Notes: generated by a model from the letters alone, not told the origin. 64,000 nt of DNA from Ilex aquifolium (GCA_951799425.1 OX637398.1:23136270-23200269), one strand, 5' to 3'. Numbered from the stretch's first letter, positions 44,761 to 57,896 are shown. Numbers and translations: made by a program.

Positions 44761-47148
44761 TGTAACGCCCCAAATACCACCCTGGATGACATTACATTCT
44801 AAAACCATTTACATCATGAGAGCACTAAAATAATCCATCCATAAATAAGACTTCATAAAGTCATCCATAGAATTTACAGCATTATCCCAAAATAATAGAC
44901 CAAATCATGGCCTTTACATTTCCAAAAGAACAATTAACTATTATAGCGCAGCAAAAATAACAAAAGAAAACTAGACTTCACAAGGTTCAAAATGAATATC
45001 CTAGTCTAGAACAAAAGAAAGTGTCGCTCTAGGCGTCCACCTCGGGATCCACGCTCCCGTCTATCGGAGTCTCCCAGTGTGCGGGCTCCTCGACTCCCAG
45101 CTCTTCCTCGAGAGAGTAATCTGAAAAGGTTGTTAAGTAGGGGGTGAGCACGAAGCTCTGTAGGAAAATTCTTCCAAACCCTAACAAGGTTTAGAAAACA
45201 GATAAAAACCGGTTGGTATCATTTCGTAAATAGCATATATCAATTTTGAAGGAAAAACATGACATTTTAAATAGATCTCAAGTTTAGGCCGTAACACTAA
45301 TCAAGTGAAAGGTTAAGGTAAATTTCATAACAATATACCATTTCCAACTTTTAGCCATTTAGGAAGGGCGCATTCCGATGCATTGTCCCATACCAATGCA
45401 CCGGCCAAGGCGGTCCAACCCATCATCCCATTTATGTTGGTTCATCCCCGTACCATGTATGTTGAGTGCTTCTCATGAATCTACTCAACGATTATACCTA
45501 GTCCACCAATCACAATCACAATCACAAACACTTTAGGAAATGGCGTCTACCATCCCAATGACAGTGACGAGTCCCTTCCCAGGAAAAGTATACCATCCCT
45601 TGTTCGAACTCCAGTGAACGATAGTGGTCGCATTACCAAATGACAACCCACTACAAGTGTTAGGAAACCATCTCACCCCCACTGGGATAGACTAACCTCT
45701 AACACCCTACGACATCTCTCGAAGGCAATCCAAGTCCCTCACAACAACCATACAAATGAGGAAACCAAAATATTCTCAATTCACCAACAATTCCAAATAA
45801 CTACAACATCCACAATTTCTCATTTTACAAACATATCTCAAAAATCCCCAAATTAAGCATGTGACATTTTCAATAACCAACTAAGAAAAATGCAAGAGAT
45901 CACAACAATATCATTTTATTACTCAACGCAAAACACTATGATTTAGAAATCAAGAATAAAGGAAGAGTTCAAGAGGAAAACCCATCACTCTTGAAAACTA
46001 GGGTTTTTCAAACAAAAGAGGGATTTCATGGGTATACAACCCTAACTTTATGTAAAACATGTTAACAATTGCAAGAGCACCAAGAAACAATGAACTCATA
46101 GCAAATACATATGATTAGGAGTCAAAACATATATATATAATAACCCTAACATCAATGAACAAGAATGGAAGAAAACCCCTACCTTGGTGTTCTTGAAATC
46201 TAGGGTTTGATCTTGAATCACTCTTAAATCCTTTGTTTTTCCCTTTTGATCTTGTGTTTTCTCCTTCTTTATTCTTTTCTATGACTCTCTCTAGGATTTC
46301 AATAGGTGTGGGTAAGGGTGTAGTGAAAGTGTAGAAGAAGAGAGTAGAAGAATGGTGTTCTTGAGGAATTTCGGTTTTGATCTCTATAAGGGTTAACTCT
46401 CTCAAGATCTTTGTATTTTTCTCTCATTTTCTCTTCTCTTAGGGCTCTAAGATGTTTGGGGTGAGAGTGGGATGGAAGAATGGGTCAAATGAGGCTTAAA
46501 AGGGTGTTTTAAAACACCCAAATCCCAAATTTTTCGGTGCCAAACTTCGGGCGTACCGGTACGCTGTACCGGTACGGTTTACCTACTGGTTTGGGCGTAC
46601 CGGGACGGTACCGTACCGGTACTGTGTACCGGTACACTTCGGCTACTTCGACTTTCAGGGCAGTTTTGACCCATTTATAGATCGAATTGGAAAATTGTCA
46701 TGAGATACACTTTTGTAGCCCTAGATGTCTACTATCTACTGTCAAAATTTCAGATCAATTGGATATAATTATAAAAATTTATGACCAAAATACTAGAAGG
46801 TGTCCCAACTCCTTTTTACCCAAATTTTCTCTAAGTGTGTTTTCACTCCGGAATACTTCCTAACTTCCAATACACCTCATATTACATCTCCCAAGGTTTT
46901 TCGACCTTCCGGATTCAATGGACATCTTATTTTGACCTAAAAATATTTAGAAATTCATCTAATCACCCTTTCCAAGTTTAAATGTCTTGGAAACTCAAAC
47001 TTCCCAATCAATATGCATCTCTAGCATTTCTCTTACTATTACAATCTATATAGTTCATTCTTACTTCATTACACATATCCACATTTTTACAACAATTATT
47101 TACTATATATCTATATACATATATAAAAGAAAAATGCGGGGTGTTATA
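44761..47148 (-). repeat. Hybrid LTR: G2-like outer part, G1-like inner part
   Basis: The first few hundred bp match the G2 LTR (57897 onward) almost exactly and differ from the G1 LTR at 50289. From about 46150 to 47148 it matches the G1 LTR (51660-52654), including the palindromes at 46552-46645. Only one LTR stands where two are expected, so recombination between the G2 and G1 LTRs has removed about one LTR length. The 93-bp frame is at 45029-45121. Confidence 0.75.
46552..46645 (-). repeat. Palindrome array CGTACCGGTACG in the hybrid LTR
   Basis: Several perfect or one-mismatch copies. A TTTTAAAA promoter-like element lies 37 bp away at 46507-46514. Same array at 52072-52145 in the G1 right LTR, with one block fewer. 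Confidence 0.88.
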
Positions 47149-47166
47149 ATCCACCCCCCTTAAAGA

Positions 47167-47186
47167 AAGTTTCGTCCTCGAAACTT
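47167..47186 (-). promoter_or_regulatory. Pre-PPT hairpin, G1
   Basis: AAGTTTCG-AGGA-CGAAACTT in minus sense. Confidence 0.7.
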
Positions 47187-47709
47187 ACCTCAAGTAGCGA
47201 AACAAATATGGATACTTCTTCCGCATTTCTTGCTCTGGTTCCCATGTAGCTTCCTCCACTCCATGGTGTTGCCACCAAACCTTTACCAATCTGATAACTT
47301 TGTTCCGAAGCACTTTTTCCTTGGCGTAGAGAATTTCTACCGGTTGTTCTTCGTAGGTTGCTTCGTCTGGAATTTCAATCTCCTCCAAGTTCACGACTGG
47401 AGTTGCATCCGAGTGACACGTCCTCAACATCGACACGTGAAACACGCCATGTACTCCGGATAGCTGGGCTGGTAGTCAAAGTTGATACGCCGCATTGCCT
47501 ACCGCTTTGATCACTTCAAACGGTCTGGTATATCTTGGCGCTAACTTCTCCTTCTTGCCGAATCGAAACACGCCCTTCTTGTGTGACACCTTGGGAAACA
47601 TTTAATCTCCCACTTTGAATTCCAAGGATCTTCGTTTGTGGTCCGCATAGCTCTTCTATCTACTTTGCGACGTGCGTAGCCTCTCTCGGATGAGTTGGAT
47701 CTTCTCCGT
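47185..47709 (-). pseudogene. pol: Integrase tail plus chromodomain, G1
   Basis: Starts at TEKIQLIRE as in C1 and F. Has a TAA at a Tyr position in the GDYVF motif (about 47601), a TGA at an Arg position (about 47476) and one extra T that frameshifts the last residues. The hairpin (47167-47186) and polypurine tract (47151-47161) follow. Confidence 0.82.
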
Positions 47710-49174
47710 AGTTTCCCCATTGTAGTCCTTACTCCGTTAGTTCGCTGCGCACTCTGATATAAATTACAATCCACCAAATGTTACAGTTGAAACCTAATCA
47801 GACTTGTCCTCCCATTTTTGCTTCCAAATCCATATACATTTTTTTTTTTAACGAAATAATTTAAGAAAAATTAACATAATATCATCGAAAATACCATTTT
47901 AGTGGTCACTACCAATCACTAGATTTTTGAATTCATGAGCAAATAAATAATCCAGCTTTGGAATCAAGAATAAATGGCTATCAAGCTTGGAAATCAAGAA
48001 CAAAAGAACAAGCAAGGTTTGAAATTAATAACAAACGAATCTCAAGTTTTTGGAATCCAAAATAAAGGAACAATCAAGTCTCGAATTCCATAACAAACCC
48101 ATATCAAGCTTTGGAATCAAAATAAGAAACACTCAAAGCTTGAAATCAAGAACAAAGTAACAATCGAGTCTTGGAGTCAATAACAGATGCATATCAAGCT
48201 TTGTAACCAAGAACTAAAGAGTATCAAGTTTTGAACTCAAGGACAAGGAGAAATCAAGTATTGAAATCAAGAGCAATTGAATGTCAAGTCTTGAAATCAA
48301 GAACCAATGAATATCAAGAATAAATGAATCACAAGGGTTAGAATCAATAACAAATGAATATTAAATTTGGCTATCAAGAACCAATGGATCATCAAGCCTG
48401 GAGAAATTAAAAACAAAGGAACAACCAAGTCTTGAAATCAAGAACCAAAGGATGTCAAATATTGAATATCAAGAATACATGAATTACAATAGTTAGAATC
48501 AATCAAAGGAATACCAAATTTGGCTATCAAGAGCAAATGAATATTAAGCTTGGAAATCAAGAATAAAAGCGTATCAAGCTTGAAAGTCATGAACAAAGGA
48601 GAAATTAAGATTTAACGGAACAATCATGTATGGAAATCAATAACAAACGACTATCAAGGTGTGAAATCAAGAACAAAGGATTATAAAGCTTAGAAATCAA
48701 GACCAAAAAAACACTCAAGTCTTGGAACCAAGAATAAAGAATATCAAGTATTGAATATTGAAAATAATTGAATCACAAGGGTAGAATCAATAACAAACGA
48801 ATATCAAATTTTTGATACCAAGAACAAATGGATCATTAAGCTTAGGAAGTTAAGGACAAGGAAACAATCAAGTCTCGAGATCAATAACAACGGATATCAA
48901 ACTTGGAATCAGAGATAAAGTAACAATCATGTATTGGAATTGATAACAAACGACTATCAAGGTTTGAAATCAATGACAGAGGCAAGATAAAGAGAAAACA
49001 CCTCTCCCTTGAAAACTAGGATTTCAAGGGCATACTGAAAGGATTTGGTGGTCACCCACCCATAACATAGCTTAGAACAAATAATATTTAAGTTCGGGAA
49101 TCAAGAACAAAGGAGAAATCAAGAGAAAAACACATCTCCTTTGTAAACTAGGGTTTGAAGGCATAAGAAAAGAT
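47710..49174 (-). repeat. LTR-derived segment and degenerate array, G1
   Basis: Longest uninterrupted copy of the pol-replacing array (about 47930-48980): diverged ~35-40 bp units of GAAATCAAGAACAA and AATATCAAG in plus sense, bounded by LTR-like single-copy sequence on both sides. Confidence 0.83.
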
Positions 49175-50110
49175 TTAGGGTTTACCCCACCATAATATAT
49201 TTTGGGACAAGGTAGTATTATCCAGAATGGCAAGACATGATGATTCCATAGCAAGTAGATATAAATTAGAGTCAAAGATTACATATAAATAAACCCTACT
49301 GGTATCCCCTTGTTTTCCCGTAGGCAAGTTAACATATACAGTAAGTTCTAGCTTCTCGGAACCCAATCCCAATTCCACAGCGTCCACAGTACGTATAAAA
49401 GAATGAGTCGCATAGGAATCCAATAAAATTCGGGCCCAAGAATGGTAGAGAAGAACAATACCTTCCACAACGGCGTTGGAGGCATCTTCCTCCGGTTGAG
49501 TCAAAGCAAAAACCCTTCCTTGATTGGCGCCGCCGGGGGCATGAGCTTGTAACGGTCTCTGTGGTGGTAGTGGCTGTCGTAGCGGTGGCCTGTTTGCATT
49601 CACCCGCCCAGTTGCTTGGTTGGTCTTGGTAGAAAGCAATGGACAATTATCTATGAAGTGCCCAACACCTCCACAGGCAAAACATCGGCGTGCATCCGTG
49701 CCTATTCTCTCTGGTACGCCTCCCGCTCCTCGAGCTATCTGAGGTCTCTGTTGTGCTGGCCTTTGTAGAGGTGGCTTGTTTGCTGGTACTTGCTCGGTTG
49801 CTTGCTTGGTCATTGGGGGAAACGAGGGGCATCTATGTTTGAAGTGCCTATACTCTTCGCATGCAAAGCATTGGTGCGGGTCCATGCCTGCTCTCGTCTG
49901 AGTAACTCCATCTTCTCCAACTGTCTGAAGTCTTTGTTCAACCGCGTCCACGTCCACGTCCACGTCCACATTCACGAGATCTTGTATTCTCGAATTAAGA
50001 GTGTAACCAGCTTCTCGCGGATGGAAGGCCTCAAATCTTGTTCAAAGCGTTTAGCCCTCCTTGCCTCAGTGACCACAAACTTGATTGCGTAGCGAGACAA
50101 CTCATCGAAT
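49175..50110 (-). pseudogene. gag: Gag C-terminal fragment with duplicated zinc knuckle, G1
   Basis: Open over 266 codons from a GTG at 49975. Knuckles CFACEEYRHFKHRC and CFACGGVGHFIDNC, then a protease start with DSYATHS. The frame runs on into the LTR-derived segment, adding about 35 unrelated residues. A stop lies just upstream, before the GTGGAC repeat. The TGA shared by C1 and F after REK-VTL is TTA here. Confidence 0.8.
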
Positions 50111-50272
50111 TCGAACAAATAATTAACCCTTAACCTAAATATACCATGAATCTAACCTATCTCATAAACACATAACTTCAAACAAATGCAAGCCTACGAT
50201 TCCTTCAACCTAGTCCTACCTTTCTAGTGGTAATCCATAACCTACAGCTCCCATGTAAGACCTAAAGCCTAA

Positions 50273-50284
50273 GCTCTGATACCA
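50273..50284 (-). promoter_or_regulatory. Primer-binding site, G1
   Basis: TGGTATCAGAGC on the minus strand, initiator Met-tRNA type. Confidence 0.9.
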
Positions 50285-50288
50285 ACTT

Positions 50289-52654
50289 TGTAACGCCCCA
50301 AAACACACCCTGGACGACATTACATTCTAAAACATTCATATCATGAGAGCACTAATATAATTCCATCAATAAGAAAATTTTTCCATTCATCATCCATAGA
50401 ATTTACAATATCATCCCAAAAGAATAAGTCAAGCTATGGCATTTACATCTCAAAGGATCAAACGTAACTTAGCAGCGGAATAACAAAAGAAAACTAAACT
50501 TCACATGATTTCAAAATAAATTCTCAAGTCTATTACAGAAGAAGCTATGTCTCTACAGGTCCATCTCGGGATCTACGTTCCCTTCTATGGGAGCTTCCCA
50601 ATGTCCCGGCTCGTCAGTTCCGAGCTCCTCCTCTAAACAACGACCTGAAATATGTTGTTTGTAGGGGGTGAGCACAAAGCTCTGTAGCAACATTCCTCCC
50701 AAACTCGAACAAGGTTTATAAAAGCATATAAAATGGCCGGTCTCATTTCACAAATAGCATATATAATCTTTGAAGTAAAACAGGGACATTTTTAAATAGA
50801 TCTCAAGTTTAAGCCGTAACAATAATCAAGTGAAAGGTTAAGGTAAATTTCATAACAATATACCATTTCCAACTTTTAGCCATTTATGAAGGGCGCCTTC
50901 CGATTCATTGTCCCATACCAGTGCACCGGCCAAGGCGGTCCAACCCATCATCCCATTTATATTGGTTCATCCCCGTACCATGTATGTTGATTGCTTCTCA
51001 TGAATCTACACAACGATTATACCTAGTCCACCAATCACAATCACAATCACTTTAGGAAAGGGCGTCTACCATCCCAATGGCAGTGACGAGTCCCTTCCCA
51101 GGAAAAGTATACCATCCCTTGTTCGAACTCCAGTGAACGATAGTGGTCGCATTACCAAATGACAACCCACTACAAGTGTTATGAAACCATCTCACCCCCA
51201 CTGGGATAGACTAACCTCTAACACCCTACGACATCTCTCGAAGGCAATCCAAGTCCCTCACAACAACCATACAAATGAGGAAACCAAAATATTCTCAATT
51301 CACTAACAATTCCAAATAACTACAACATCCACAATTTCTCATTTTACAAACATATCTCAAAAATCCCCAAATTAAGCATGTGACATTTTCAATAACCAAC
51401 CAAGAAAAATGCAAGAGATCACAACAATATCATTTTATTACTCAACACAAAACACTATGATTTAGAAATCAAGAATAAAGGAAGAGTTCAAGAGGAAAAC
51501 CCATCACTCTTGAAAACTAGGGTTTTTCAAACAAAAGAGGGATTTCATGGGTATACAACCCTAACTTTGTGTAAAACATGTTAACAATTGCAAGAGAACC
51601 AAGAAACAATGAACCCATAGCAAATACATATGATTAGGAGTCAAAACATATATATATAATAACCCTAACATCAATGAACAAGAATGGAAGAAAACCCCTA
51701 CCTTGGTGTTCTTGAAATCTAGGGTTTGATCCTGAATCACTCTTAAATCCTTTGTTTTTCCCTTTTGATCTTGTGTTTTCTCCTTCTTTATTCTTTTCTA
51801 TGACTCTCTCTAGGATTCCAATAGGTGTGGGTAAGGGTGTAGTGAAAGTGTAGAAGAAGAGAGTAGAAGAATGGTGTTCTTGAGGAATTTCGGTTTTGAT
51901 CTCTATAAGGGTTAACTCTCTCAAGATCTTTGTGTTTTTCTCTCATTTTCTCTTATCTTAGGGCTCTAAGATGTTTGGGGTGAGAGTGGGATGGAAGAAT
52001 GGGTCAAATGAGGCTTAAAAGGGTGTTTTAAAACACCAAAATCCCGAATTTTTCGGTGCCAAACTTCGGGCGTACCGGTACGGTTTACCTACTGGTTCGG
52101 GCGTACCGGTACGGTACCGTACCGGTACTGTGTACCGATACACTTCGGCTACTTCGACTTCCTGGGCAGTTTTGACCCATTTAGAGATCGAATTGAAAAT
52201 TTTTTATGAGATACACTTTTGTACCCCTAGATGTCTACTATCTACTGTCCAAATTTCAGATCAATTGGATATAAGTATAAAAAGTTATGACTAAAATACT
52301 AGAAGGTGTCCCAACTCTTTTTTACCCAAATTTTCTCTAAGTGTGTTTTGACTCCGAAATACTTCCTAACTTCCAATACACCTCATATTACCTCTCCCAA
52401 GGTTTTTCGACCTTTGGGATTCAATGGACACCTTATTTTGACCTAAAAATATTTAGAAATTCATCTAATCACCCTTTCCAAGTTTAAATGTCTTGGAAAC
52501 TCAAACTTCCCAATCAATATGCATCTCTAGCATTTCTCTTACTATTAAAATCTATATAGTTCATTCTTACATCATTACACATATCCACATTTTTACAACA
52601 ATTATTTACTATATATCTATATACATATATAAAAGAAAAATGCGGGGTGTTACA
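50289..52654 (-). repeat. 5' LTR of G1 (2366 bp)
   Basis: Minus sense TGTAACACCCCGC to GGGGCGTTACA. Palindromes 52072-52145, 93-bp frame 50553-50645 (GRCLEEELGTDEP ... TAG), donor-like AAG|GTAGGG near 51704. Confidence 0.88.
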
Positions 52655-53176
52655 AAAACACCCAAAACACGCCTCAGTCGTGAAGCCCTCAGTTTGGCGC
52701 GTCCGGACGCGTGTTTTGTGCTGTCTGGACGCGTGTTTTTGCGTCCAAGTTTCTGCCATACGCGTCCGGACGCGTGTCTATTCCCGTCCGGACGCGGGTG
52801 ACAGTATACCCTCAACTTCCAGATCAATTGTGACCTATTTATAAGTCGATTCAGAAAATTTTCGTCAAATACTCTTTTGTAGCCCTTGAAGTCTAGTTTT
52901 TACTGTCAAAATTTCATATCCAATTGACATCAACATAGAAAGTTATGATCCAATTACTAAGAAGTGTCCAAAATCCTAAATCTCCAAATTTTCTCTAAAG
53001 TGTGATTTCACTCCAGAATACTTCCAAACTTCTACAACCTACCTTATTACCTCAACTAACATTTTTATTTCTACTATTACAATCTCCATAGTTCATGCAT
53101 ACATCATTTATATATCTTATCCTTTCAAAAACATAATCACATTACTATATAACGATCAGAAACGTGGGGGTTTACA
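52655..53176 (-). repeat. Inner part of the G2 3' LTR with GCGTCCGGACGC palindromes
   Basis: Matches 59468-59987. Palindrome array at 52699-52800 (perfect at 52699-52710, others degenerate). Minus-sense LTR start TGTAAACCCCCACG at 53176. Confidence 0.88.
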
Positions 53177-53194
53177 ATCCACCCCCCTTAAAGA

Positions 53195-53214
53195 AAGTTT
53201 CGTCCTCGAAACTT
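53195..53214 (-). promoter_or_regulatory. Pre-PPT hairpin, G2
   Basis: AAGTTTCG-AGGA-CGAAACTT in minus sense. The adjoining donor-like GGTAAGT is mutated to ATATAAGT only in this copy. Confidence 0.7.
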
Positions 53215-53217
53215 ATA

Positions 53218-54316
53218 TTAAGTAGCGAACAATTGAGGATACTTCTCTCACATCTCTAACTCCGGTTCCCAAGTAGCTTCTTCCACTCCATGGTGTTGCC
53301 ACAAGACTTTCACCAATTTGATGACTTTGTTGCGAAGCACCTTCTCCTTGGCGTCGAGAATCTTCACCGGTTGTTCTTCATAGGTTGCTCCGTCTTGAAT
53401 TTCAATATCTGCCAAGTCTACGACGGGCGTTGCATCCGTTTGACACTTTCTCAGCATCGACACATGGAACACATCATGTACCCCGGACAACTGAGAGGGT
53501 AAACGCAACTGATAAGCCGTTTTGCCCACAACTTTGATAACTTCAAATGGCCCGGTATATCTTGGTGCTAACTTTCCCTTCTTGCCGAATCTAAACACTC
53601 CCTTTTTGGGTGACACTTTGAGAAATACATAATCCCCCTTTTTAAATTCCAAGGGTCTTCGTCGTCGATCCGCATAGCTTTTCTGTCTACTCTGCGCCGT
53701 GCGTAGTCTCTCCCGGATTAGTTGGATCTTCTCCGTAGCCTCTCGAACAATGTCCGGCCCGAACAAGCTACTTTCTCCGGCTTCCAACCAACAAGTAGGA
53801 GATCTACACGGTCTTCCATACAAGGCCTCATAGGGTACCATCCCAATACTTGCCTGATAGCTGTTGTTGTACGCAAATTCCACCAACGGCAAATGGTCGC
53901 TCCAACCTCCCTTGAAGTCCAATACACAAGCCCGCAACATGTCTTCTAGAATCTGGATCACCCTCTCGGATTGGCCATCCGTTTGGGGATGAAAGGCGGT
54001 GCTGAAGTGCAACTCTGTCCCCATAGCTCTTTGAAGACTTTGCCAAAATTGCCCTACGAAACGAGAATCACGATCCATACAATCTCACTATCTCGCAAAT
54101 ATAGAGCTTGCTCAGGGTCTCTAACGTGTCGGTGGTCTTCATACTCAAGAAGTGAGCGGACTTGGTGAGTCTATCAACAATGACCCATACGGCATTATGC
54201 CCTCGTGAAGTCCGTGGAAAGCCAGATACGAAGTCCATGGTGATGTGATCCCACTTCCACTCTGGGATAGGCAAAGACTGTAGTAATCCTCCTGGCTTTT
54301 GATGTTCGATCTTCAC
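53218..54316 (-). pseudogene. pol: Integrase and chromodomain of G2, with a 23-bp deletion
   Basis: The catalytic core starts [12 protein letters not shown] (first Asp kept). After REIVRLYG the frame breaks: compared with B, 23 bp are missing at about 54076, with a GGA at the junction, and the tract that leads to the second Asp is out of frame. It resumes at 54078 and runs through HPQTDGQSERVIQ (Glu kept), the tail and the chromodomain. A TGA at an Arg position (53248) ends it early; the normal stop would be at 53218. Integration activity is lost. Confidence 0.9.
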
Positions 54317-55990
54317 CTGCTAGCACACCGCACATCGTGCTATGAACCTTGCCACATCCTTCTTCATTCCCTTCCACCAATATTGGCGCTTCATGTCCCT
54401 ATACATTTTTGTGCTACCGGGGTGGATAGCAAACTTAGAGCGATGACACTCACCAAGTATCTCCTCCTTTAGGGACGAATCATCGGGAACGCATAGCTTC
54501 TCCCCATGTCTCAATTCTCCGTTTCTCAAAGACCAACCCTCCATAGTTTCCCCATTTTCCAATTTAGCTCGTATCGACGCTAATTCAGGATCCAAGCATT
54601 GCAATTCCGCAACCCTACGTTGGAGAGTAGGTTGAGCCATAAGGTTGAACAAACATGGTCGGGATCCATCTTCTCCAACCCATAGATCAAAATCTCCAAG
54701 GGCATCCTTCAACTTCCATTTACTTGCAAGAACATTGAGTTCACCCCAAGACTTTCGGCTAAGTGCATCAGCGACTACATTGGCTTTCCCCGGATGGTAG
54801 TTGAGCGTGAAATCGTAGTCTTCTAAATACTCAATCCATCTTCTTTGGCGGAGATTCAAATCCTTCTGCGTGAAGATATATTTGAGGCTCTTATGGTCGG
54901 AAAACACTTGGAATTTCTCTCCATACAAATAACACCTCCACAACTTAAGAGCAAAAACCACAGCGACTAACTCCAAGTCGTGAGTGGGATAGTTCTGCTC
55001 ATGAGTTTTGAGTTGCCTCGGGCCATAAGCAACTACCTTCCCTCCTTGCATTAGAACACATCCCAAGCCTCGTAGCGAATCATCTGTGTACACATCATAT
55101 CCTTCCCCACTGCTCGGAATAATGAGGACAAGAGCCGTCGTCAACTTCTCTTTCAAGGCGCGAAAGGCTAGCTCACATGCTTGAGTCCACATGAATTTTT
55201 CTCCCTTCTTTGTAAGGCGAGTCATCGGCATCGCAAGCTTTGAGAACCCTTCTATGAACCTCCGATAGTAACCTGCTAAACCCAAGAAGCTACGTATCTC
55301 GGTCACATTCTTTGGTGGTTCCCATTTCATCACGGCCTCAATCTTTGCGGGATCAACAGCTACTCCTTGCTCGGACATAACATGGCCAAGGAACTTCACT
55401 TCCTTCATCCAAAACTCACACTTGCTCATCTTCGCATATAACTTATGTTCTCTCAATGTTTGTAGCACAATAGAGAGATGACGAGCATGTTCCTCCTGAG
55501 TCTGTGAGTAAATCAATATGTCATCAATAAACACAATGACAAATTGATCGAGGTAAGGCCGGAAGACTCTGTGCATCAAATCCATGAAGGCTGCAGGGGC
55601 ATTAGTCAATCCGAACGGCATCACCGTATACTCGAAATGACCATACCGGGTACAGAAAGCAGTCTTAGGAATATCCTCCTCCTTAATCCGCAGTTGATGG
55701 TACCCTGTGCGGAGATCAATCTTGGAGTAGTACCTCAAACCCCTCAACTGATCAAATAAATCGTCAATTCGGGGCAAAGGGTATTTATTCTTCACGGTAA
55801 CCCGATTCAACTTTCGGTAGTCCGTGCACAACCGTAGTGTCTCATCTGTCTTCTTCACAAAGAGGACCGGGGCTCCCCAAGGTGAGGTGCTCAAACGTAT
55901 AAACCCAATGGCCAACAGATGATCCAATTGCTTCCTTAGCTCCTTCAACTCCAAAGGTGCCATTCGATAGGGAGCAATGGATATGAGTTC
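54317..55990 (-). pseudogene. pol: RT and RNase H of G2 (open between two stops)
   Basis: About 557 codons open. RT motifs in order: [34 protein letters not shown] and VFIDDIL (about 55505-55530). RNase [26 protein letters not shown] segment, [16 protein letters not shown]. The zinc finger of integrase lies at the end ([15 protein letters not shown]). The upstream stop is TGA (55991-55993) at a Gly position; the downstream stop is TAG (54317-54319) at a Gln position. Domains look catalytically intact, so this is the best-preserved RT here. Confidence 0.9.
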
Positions 55991-57694
55991 GGTTCATGGA
56001 TAAAGATCAATCTTGAACTCAATCTCCCTTTGTGGAGGTAACCCAGGTAATTCGTCAGGGAAGACATCCGAAAAATCCGATACTATCAACACCACGTCCG
56101 CATGGGATTTATCCCGATCATCTCCCATTAAGCTGGCTAAGAAACTCAACTGGCTCCCCGCCTTCGCTTTCAAGAATCTACTACCCGTAGTAGGAAATGG
56201 ATGGGAATAATTACGATCATTCATGAAAGTAAAGAATACCCCTCCCGGTAATTGGAATGAGATTCGCTTGCGAAAACAATCCATCACCGCACGGAAAGCG
56301 GACAACAAGTTCATCCCAAATATAACGTCATACCCCTTCATGTCTAACACAACCAAATTTACAATCAACTCTTGCTCCCCAATGCGAAGCACACATCCTT
56401 GACACACCCTAGTTGTATCCAATCGTTCTCCCGTAGGCAAGTCAACATTCAATGCATGTTCTAGCTTCTCGAAACCCAATCCCAAATTAGTAGCATACGC
56501 AGTACGTATAAAAGAATGAGTCGCACCGGGATCAAATAAAATTTGGGCCCAAGAATTGTAGAGAAGAATGATACCTTCCACAACGGCATTGGAGGCATCT
56601 TCCTCCGGTTGGGTCAAAGCAAATACTCTCCCCTGAGTGGCGCCGCCTGGGGCTAGAGCTCCCAATGGCCTCTGCTGCTGTAGTGGCTTGTTTGCAGCCA
56701 CTTGTCCTGTCGCTTGGTTGTCCCTCGGTGGAAGCGATGGGCAATTGTGTCTGAAGTGCCTCACTCCTCCACATGCGAAACACTGACGAGGGTCTGTGGC
56801 TGTCCTCCCCGGTACACCTCCTGCTCCTTGAGCTATCTGAGGTCTCTGTCCCCCTGCCTGATCTGGGCGCCGGTAAGGTGCCGCTCGCTGCACTCCACTG
56901 GTGCTAGTGCCCGTCTTGATCGGACCTCCTCTCGCGAAGCTCTGTCGTCGCTGGCTGTCCTCTATATCTCTCTCCACCAGTGTAGCTCTATCAACAATAT
57001 CCCCATACTCTCGGATCTTGAGAGCCACCAGCTTCTCCCTGATAGTCGGCCTCAAGCCCTGCTCAAAGCGCTTGGCCTTGTCGGCCTCAGTAGATATAAA
57101 CTCCGTAGCATAACGGGATAGCTCATCAAACCTCCTCTCATACTCGGCCACAGACATGCTGCCCTGTCGTAGAGCAAGAAAATCGGCCTTCATCCGGTCT
57201 CTGACTGATTCTGGAAAGTACTTGTCTTGGAAGATTTGGTCGAACTCCTCCCAAGTAAGTGCATCGGTGTTCCTCCTTCGTTTCACTAAGTCCCACCAAT
57301 GGTCGGCCTCCCCCTCGAACAGGTAGATAGCTAAGCCCACCCGCAAGTCCTCGGCAACTCCCATGCCGTCACAAATCTTCTTCACTCGGCGGATCCATCT
57401 ATCCGCATCCAAAGGGTTAGAGCTCCCTTGGAAAGTAGGTGGGCGTTGTCTCAGAAACTCTCGGAGAACTACCATTCTCCTACTCTCCTCTCCGTTGCCC
57501 GGTACTTGGGCTAATGGATGAGCTCCACCATTATGGTTGTTGTTTCCATTTTGGTTTTGTACCAAAGTGGTGAGCTCCCTCAAGCATTGATAGATGCCTT
57601 GCATGGCATCGGGAGGTGGTGGTGGTGGATTTGCTTGGCCTCCACGACCACGACCACGTCCACGTCCACATCCTTGTCCCCATGTACCGTCCAT
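55991..57694 (-). CDS. gag: Gag-protease of G2, open frame ended early by a TGA
   Basis: ATG at 57694 lies just after GTGCAG|G, an acceptor-like site. RGRG-rich N-terminus and a Pro run (residues 10-30), capsid domain (about 75-230: [37 protein letters not shown]), one CCHC knuckle ([14 protein letters not shown], about 300), linker, protease with DPGATHSF (about 385; relatives have DSG) and the linker toward RT. In an active relative it would continue into pol; here a TGA at 55991-55993 ends it in the protease-RT linker. It could still produce capsid protein for itself and for related defective elements (inference). Confidence 0.85.
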
Positions 57695-57879
57695 CCTGCA
57701 CATCAATCCACAATTTAGTTTCCTTGATGTGCAAGATATAAACTAAAGTGATATGTAGGATGTCTTGATTTAAGCACAAGGCACATACAAAATTTAACTT
57801 AACAATTCCCTTCACCCTAAACCTACATCTCTAGTGGTAATCCATAACCTACAGCTCTCATGTAAGACCTAAAGCCTAG

Positions 57880-57891
57880 GCTCTGATACCA
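57880..57891 (-). promoter_or_regulatory. Primer-binding site, G2
   Basis: TGGTATCAGAGC on the minus strand. Confidence 0.9.
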
Positions 57892-57896
57892 AACTT

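Larger units (their letters stand above)
47149..52654 (-). mobile_element. Element G1: C1/F-family non-autonomous element (minus), inner part and 5' LTR
   Basis: Internal region 47149-50288 and 5' LTR 50289-52654. Same architecture as C1 and F: gag fragment, LTR-derived array, integrase tail and chromodomain. Inserted in the G2 left LTR just beside AAAACACCC (52655). The left target duplication is lost through the LTR recombination. Confidence 0.85.

Noticed and set aside
46115..46405. 96-codon minus-strand frame, repeated at 51634
   Set aside because: Lies in the LTR leader and across the donor-like site; seen twice only because the hybrid LTR and the G1 LTR share it.
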